From CAVAVT01 sp963592185 (GTDB lineage: Bacteria > Bacillota > Negativicutes > Selenomonadales > Selenomonadaceae): DNA of 10,435 nucleotides. Position 1 is the stretch's first letter, and the number at the start of each line of letters is the position of its first letter. Made by a program: the position numbers and the translations under genes. The notes beneath the pieces were generated by a model. It did not search any database and had not been told where the DNA came from. It saw nothing but the letters and a program-made list of their open reading frames with translations. Positions 7,860 to 10,435 of the stretch are shown here, piece by piece. The stretch covers positions 1-10,435 of the forward strand of contig CAVAVT010000050.1 in NCBI GenBank assembly GCA_963592185.1. The letters are read 5' to 3'.

Positions 7860-7887
7860 GAAGTAGTATGTCCATCGAGGGCTATTC
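7816..7887 (-). promoter_or_regulatory. Leader stem-loop with T tract, candidate attenuator
   Basis: In the antiporter leader RNA, GAATAGCC(C)TCG (7887-7876) can pair with CGAGGCTATTC (7834-7824), one C bulged, and the stem can extend inward past a mismatch by TGG/CCG (7874-7872 with 7838-7836). The loop is about 33 bases. The 3' arm is followed after three bases by five Ts (7820-7816), as in an intrinsic terminator. The stem would begin about six bases after the predicted transcription start. I know of no described riboswitch or leader family that this matches. Confidence 0.45.
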
Positions 7888-7989
7888 TTGTTATTTATCA
7901 TTATAGAGTAAATTATCACAATATTTCTTCGTTTTCTTGCTGTAAAAGCAATCGAACAATGGTTTTTTATATAGATTCTTGTTATTTAT
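7884..7989. repeat. Perfect 15-bp direct repeat, candidate AraC-type operator pair
   Basis: ATTCTTGTTATTTAT occurs at 7884-7898 and at 7975-7989, 91 bp apart start to start. The first copy covers the predicted start of antiporter transcription, just past its -10. The second lies 12 bp upstream of the regulator's own -35. Two widely spaced copies in one orientation are typical of AraC-family operators that loop DNA. The repeat is seen directly; the operator role is inferred. Confidence 0.6.
7900..7905 (-). promoter_or_regulatory. -10 element of antiporter-phosphoesterase operon
   Basis: A perfect TATAAT on the minus strand predicts a start near 7893, giving a leader of about 118 bases. At the expected -35 position (7928-7923) only AGAAAT is found, far from consensus, suggesting dependence on an activator, plausibly the divergent AraC-family protein. 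Confidence 0.5.
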
Positions 7990-8001
7990 GCTTCCATTCA
8001 T

Positions 8002-8030
8002 TTGTTTTATCAAATAATACCCATTATAAT
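8002..8030 (+). promoter_or_regulatory. Candidate promoter of AraC-family gene
   Basis: TTGTTT (8002-8007) and a perfect TATAAT (8025-8030) are separated by 17 bp. A start near 8037 would give a leader of about 47 bases. One copy of the 15-bp repeat ends 12 bp upstream, which could allow autoregulation. Confidence 0.55.
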
Positions 8031-8083
8031 ATACTCATAATTAGCCAGAATGTGCTTTAAAAGCTTGGAAAGGAGGCGGGATA

Positions 8084-8947
8084 ATGCCCAACACAGTATA
8101 TAACACAGCCCAGGACAGTATATTTGAACCGGACACAATACCTGAGATTTTGTATGTACATCATTTTGGAAATCCCGATGACCCCAAGCCCTCCCAGGCT
8201 CTCCACACCCACACGGATGCGGCGGAGCTAATTTTTATAGAGGAAGGCACCTGCAAGTACATGGTGGATCATCAAAAGTATGAGGCTAAGGCTGGAGACC
8301 TTATCCTCCTAAACAGCAATATTCTCCATGGACTGAGCCTGACTGACGAGGCCTATCCAAAGCTTTATGAAATCGGCATTTCAAAACTGCAGATAAAAGG
8401 GCTGGAGTCCTTGCAAATCATAGACTCCAAGCTATGTCCCCTGATTTCTGCGAAAAAAAGACTTCCTATTATAAAGGACTATATTCACATGCTGGCTTCC
8501 ATAGCTGGCGATCAGGAGTATGAAACCATCAAAGAAGCTGGCTCCAGCCTGGCTGTTTCCCTTCTGGTGTATATCCACAAGCTGCTGCTGGCGGAAAGCT
8601 CCGCCTCCGAAGGGTCCCAGGACTACAATCTGGGGCTTCGCATCAAGGAATTTATCGATGCCCACTATCTGGAGGATTTGAAACTGGCGGATATTGCCGC
8701 AGCACTTCACGTAAATGCCTACTATCTGTCCCACACCTTCAAGAAAATAATCGGTTACTCCCCCATCCAGTACATGATTCACCGCCGGATTGGCGAGGCA
8801 CAGAATCTGCTCATCAACTCCGATTATTCCATTACGGAGATTGCCCTTCGATGCGGATACAATAATTCCAATTATTTCCAGGTGGTATTCAACAGTATAG
8901 TGGGAATGCCCCCTGGAAAATATCGGAAATCCTGGCGGCAGTCCTAA
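8084..8947 (+). CDS. AraC-family transcriptional regulator with cupin sensor domain
   Basis: The 287-residue protein has the two-part AraC layout. Residues about 37-105 form a cupin (HTHTDAAELIFIEEG with His41, His43 and Glu48; then KAGDLILLNSNILHGL), the domain that binds a small effector. Residues about 183-285 form the DNA-binding domain with two helix-turn-helix units: LKLADIAAALHVNAYYLSHTFKKIIGYSP (about 199-227) and YSITEIALRCGYNNSNYFQVVFN (about 248-270), ending with the family's typical GMPPGKYRK. Such proteins usually activate sugar or related catabolic genes. An AGGAGG site 7 bp upstream fixes the ATG. It is divergent from the antiporter operon, its most likely target, and iolG downstream is a possible second one. 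Codon use is ordinary (none of seven Arg codons is CGT), consistent with low expression. The effector cannot be deduced. Confidence 0.93.
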   Translation: MPNTVYNTAQDSIFEPDTIPEILYVHHFGNPDDPKPSQALHTHTDAAELIFIEEGTCKYMVDHQKYEAKAGDLILLNSNILHGLSLTDEAYPKLYEIGISKLQIKGLESLQIIDSKLCPLISAKKRLPIIKDYIHMLASIAGDQEYETIKEAGSSLAVSLLVYIHKLLLAESSASEGSQDYNLGLRIKEFIDAHYLEDLKLADIAAALHVNAYYLSHTFKKIIGYSPIQYMIHRRIGEAQNLLINSDYSITEIALRCGYNNSNYFQVVFNSIVGMPPGKYRKSWRQS

Positions 8948-8975
8948 AACTTACCCAAAATGAGCAAGATTGTGC

Positions 8976-9060
8976 TAGTTTAATCTTTCTCTATTTTGTG
9001 CGTTTCAAAACTTTCACACTATTTGCCATATTTAATAGTTTTCTACAAAAAACTATTAAA
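8976..9060. repeat. Inverted repeats after the regulator gene
   Basis: A perfect 12-bp inverted repeat (TTTAATAGTTTT at 9031-9042, AAAACTATTAAA at 9049-9060) with a 6-base loop lies between the regulator and iolG. It is almost all A and T, so it is a poor terminator but a possible operator. Closer to the regulator, AAGATT/AATCTT (8976-8981, 8992-8997) followed by a T-rich stretch is a weak candidate terminator. No other clear end signal for the regulator mRNA is visible. Confidence 0.5.
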
Positions 9061-9096
9061 AGCAATATGTTAGAGGAATTTTATTCCTTCTCATTC

Positions 9097-9153
9097 TATA
9101 ATTAAGGTGTAGTTAATCAAAACATTGACACAAGTTAATAAAAACTTACTCAA
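9097..9153 (+). promoter_or_regulatory. Candidate promoter elements of iolG
   Basis: Two incomplete candidates exist. A consensus TTGACA at 9125-9130 has only CTCAAT (9149-9154, 18-bp spacing) as -10. A perfect TATAAT at 9097-9102 has no recognisable -35 at the right distance. Either gives a long leader (about 80-130 bases). A purine-rich GAAAGGGG site (9225-9232) precedes the iolG start by 9 bp. Confidence 0.35.
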
Positions 9154-9241
9154 TAGGAATTAGCTACATTCCCAGGTTCTATCTATCGCCTGGAAAAACA
9201 TAAAATTATCGGCAGTTAAAAGTTGAAAGGGGTATTTTCAC

Positions 9242-10267
9242 ATGATCAAAGTTGGTATCATCGGTGCAGGCCGTATCGGTCGTGTTCACGGCGAGAGCAT
9301 TTCCAAGTATGTCAAGAACGCAGAGGTTAAGGCCATTGCGGATCCGTTCCTGAATGACAACACTAAGGCTTGGGCTGCATCCATGGGAATCCAGGAGTGC
9401 TACACTGACTACAAGAAGATTCTTGAAGATCCTGAGATCGCTGCAGTTCTTATCTGCGCTTCCACTGACCAGCATTCTCCGCTGTCCATCGAAGCACTCA
9501 AGGCTGGCAAGCATGTATTCTGCGAGAAGCCTATCGATCATGATGTAAACAAGATTAAAGAGGTTCTCGACGTTGTTAAGTCCTCCGGCAAGAAGTATCA
9601 GGTTGGCTTCAACCGTCGTTTCGACCACAACTTCAAGGCTGTTCATGACGCTGTTGCAGCTGGCAAGGTTGGCAAGCAGCAGATTATCAAAATCACTTCC
9701 CGTGATCCTGAGCCGCCTTCCATTGACTATGTAAAGGTTTCCGGCGGTATCTTCCTCGACATGACCATCCATGATTTCGACATGGTTCGTTATCTCTCCG
9801 GTTCCGAGGTTGAAGAGGTTTACGCTGAGGGTTCCGTAACTGTTGATCCTGCAATCGGCGAAGCTGGCGACATCGACACCGCTATCATCACTTTGAAGCT
9901 CGCTAACGGTGCAACAGCTGTTATCGACAACTGCCGTGCAGCTTGCTATGGTTATGACCAGCGTGCTGAAGTATTCGGTACTGAGGGCTGCGTAGCTATC
10001 GGCAACGACTCCGTTTCCAATGCTGTATTCTCCGGCAAGGACGGCGTTGTATCCGAGAAGCCTATGTTCTTCTTCCTCGAGCGTTACATGGCTGCATATG
10101 CAAACGAAGTTGACCAGTTCGTTGAAGCTATCGTAAACGACACTGAGACTCCTGTAAATGCAAACGATGGTCTCCAGCCTGTTCTCATCGGCCTCGCTGC
10201 TAAGAAGTCCGTTGCAGAGCATCGTCCTGTAAAGATTGCTGAAATCGCTGCTGAATACGGTCTTTAA
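9242..10267 (+). CDS. iolG: Inositol 2-dehydrogenase (Gfo/Idh/MocA family)
   Basis: The 341-residue enzyme oxidises myo-inositol to 2-keto-myo-inositol with NAD+, the first step of inositol catabolism, in the cytoplasm. A Rossmann fold is evident at the N terminus (GIIGAGRIGRVH, residues 6-16). The catalytic residues known from Bacillus subtilis IolG are in place: Lys96 in CEKPID, Asp173 and His177 in GGIFLDMTIHDFDM, and Tyr236 in CYGYDQR. The segment EVYAEGSVTVDPAIGEAGDIDTAI is also typical of IolG rather than of other family members, although D-chiro-inositol or a related cyclitol could be an additional substrate. Length is normal. All ten Arg codons are CGT, indicating selection for high expression, unlike the neighbouring regulator. 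No other iol gene is in the window, and the terminator 29 bp downstream suggests it is transcribed alone. Confidence 0.9.
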   Translation: MIKVGIIGAGRIGRVHGESISKYVKNAEVKAIADPFLNDNTKAWAASMGIQECYTDYKKILEDPEIAAVLICASTDQHSPLSIEALKAGKHVFCEKPIDHDVNKIKEVLDVVKSSGKKYQVGFNRRFDHNFKAVHDAVAAGKVGKQQIIKITSRDPEPPSIDYVKVSGGIFLDMTIHDFDMVRYLSGSEVEEVYAEGSVTVDPAIGEAGDIDTAIITLKLANGATAVIDNCRAACYGYDQRAEVFGTEGCVAIGNDSVSNAVFSGKDGVVSEKPMFFFLERYMAAYANEVDQFVEAIVNDTETPVNANDGLQPVLIGLAAKKSVAEHRPVKIAEIAAEYGL

Positions 10268-10295
10268 TAAATACCCCGTATAAAAGGGCATAAAG

Positions 10296-10337
10296 AATCC
10301 CCCACTATCATTTCTCTGAAATGTGGTGGGGGATTTT
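10296..10337 (+). terminator. Strong intrinsic terminator of iolG
   Basis: AATCCCCCAC (10296-10305) pairs perfectly with GTGGGGGATT (10326-10335); the stem continues inward (TA, bulged T, CATTT against AAATGTG) to a 5-base loop (10314-10318). Four Ts (10334-10337) close it. The opposite strand also ends in a T-rich run (ATTCTTTAT), so it may work in both directions. Confidence 0.9.
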
Positions 10338-10435
10338 CGTATATACTGCGGTATTTTCAAAGATTTTTGTATCTCATAACGCCATTGTTCAAGTTTTTCC
10401 ACAGGAAAAACATTCCACATTGCGTTTCAACGAGG
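10338..10435. other. Right edge, no assignable gene
   Basis: A perfect 8-bp inverted repeat with a 3-base loop (GTTTTTCC-ACA-GGAAAAAC, 10393-10411) is present. On the minus strand one frame is open from the window edge to a TGA at 10359-10357, encoding about 25 residues ending RYKNL. It could be the tail of a convergent gene sharing the terminator at 10296-10337, but it is too short to judge, and other frames here are also open for some distance. Confidence 0.25.

Larger units (their letters stand above)
7776..8083. other. Divergent control region between antiporter and araC-type gene
   Basis: This 308-bp region contains no gene but is dense in signals: promoters facing both ways, a perfect 15-bp direct repeat, a 10-bp direct repeat and a long-range inverted repeat in the antiporter leader. 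All are listed separately. The arrangement is typical of an AraC-family regulator controlling a divergent target operon. Confidence 0.7.

Noticed and set aside
7855..7875. Six-codon leader peptide (MDILLR) in the antiporter leader loop
   Set aside because: It has no ribosome binding site, and short frames of this size are expected by chance; no repeated control codons are present.
10396..10404. DnaA-box-like TTTTCCACA near the right edge
   Set aside because: A single match without a cluster of boxes, an AT-rich unwinding region or dnaA/dnaN nearby does not indicate an origin.
9206..10420. A 404-codon open frame on the minus strand covering iolG
   Set aside because: It lies antisense to a confidently identified gene, runs through that gene's terminator and shows no recognisable domain. 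The biased codons of iolG leave few stops on the opposite strand.
1..10435. CRISPR arrays, tRNA or rRNA genes, insertion sequences
   Set aside because: I found no regular repeat-spacer pattern, no tRNA-like cloverleaf with flanking signals, no rRNA sequence, and no transposase or terminal inverted repeats.

Overview
The window looks like chromosomal DNA from a diderm Firmicute (Negativicutes, most likely a Selenomonas- or Anaerovibrio-like member of the Selenomonadales). The strongest sign is a porin with a signal peptide, one SLH domain, a short coiled coil and an outer-membrane beta-barrel ending in Phe, an architecture characteristic of this class. Strong purine-rich ribosome binding sites and AT-rich intergenic DNA fit. 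Genus is inference.

Layout from left to right. 1-348: AT-rich non-coding DNA ending in the porin terminator. 349-1791 (-): SLH porin. 2002-3147 (-): HD-domain metal phosphohydrolase with a twin-arginine signal. 3148-3488: intergenic, with two candidate promoters for the HD gene and a terminator-like hairpin. 3489-6407 (-): 972-residue metallophosphoesterase with C-terminal lectin-like domains and no signal peptide. 6423-7775 (-): organophosphate:phosphate antiporter (OPA/GlpT-UhpT type), 15 bp upstream of the phosphoesterase and surely co-transcribed with it. 7776-8083: divergent control region with a 15-bp direct repeat, a 10-bp direct repeat and a leader stem followed by a T tract. 8084-8947 (+): AraC-family regulator with a cupin sensor domain. 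9242-10267 (+): inositol 2-dehydrogenase (IolG) with a strong terminator. The last 100 bp hold no gene I can support.

How the genes may work together (inference): the AraC protein is encoded divergently from the transporter-phosphoesterase pair and is the obvious candidate regulator. The transporter promoter has a perfect -10 but no good -35, as expected for activator control. The antiporter would bring in a phosphorylated organic compound in exchange for phosphate, and the phosphoesterase, apparently cytoplasmic, would hydrolyse it. IolG next door makes an inositol-containing phosphate (for example glycerophosphoinositol or an inositol phosphate) an attractive but unproven substrate. iolG has its own leader, terminator and highly biased codon use, so it may be an independent, strongly expressed gene. 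The porin and the exported HD protein appear to be separate single-gene units.
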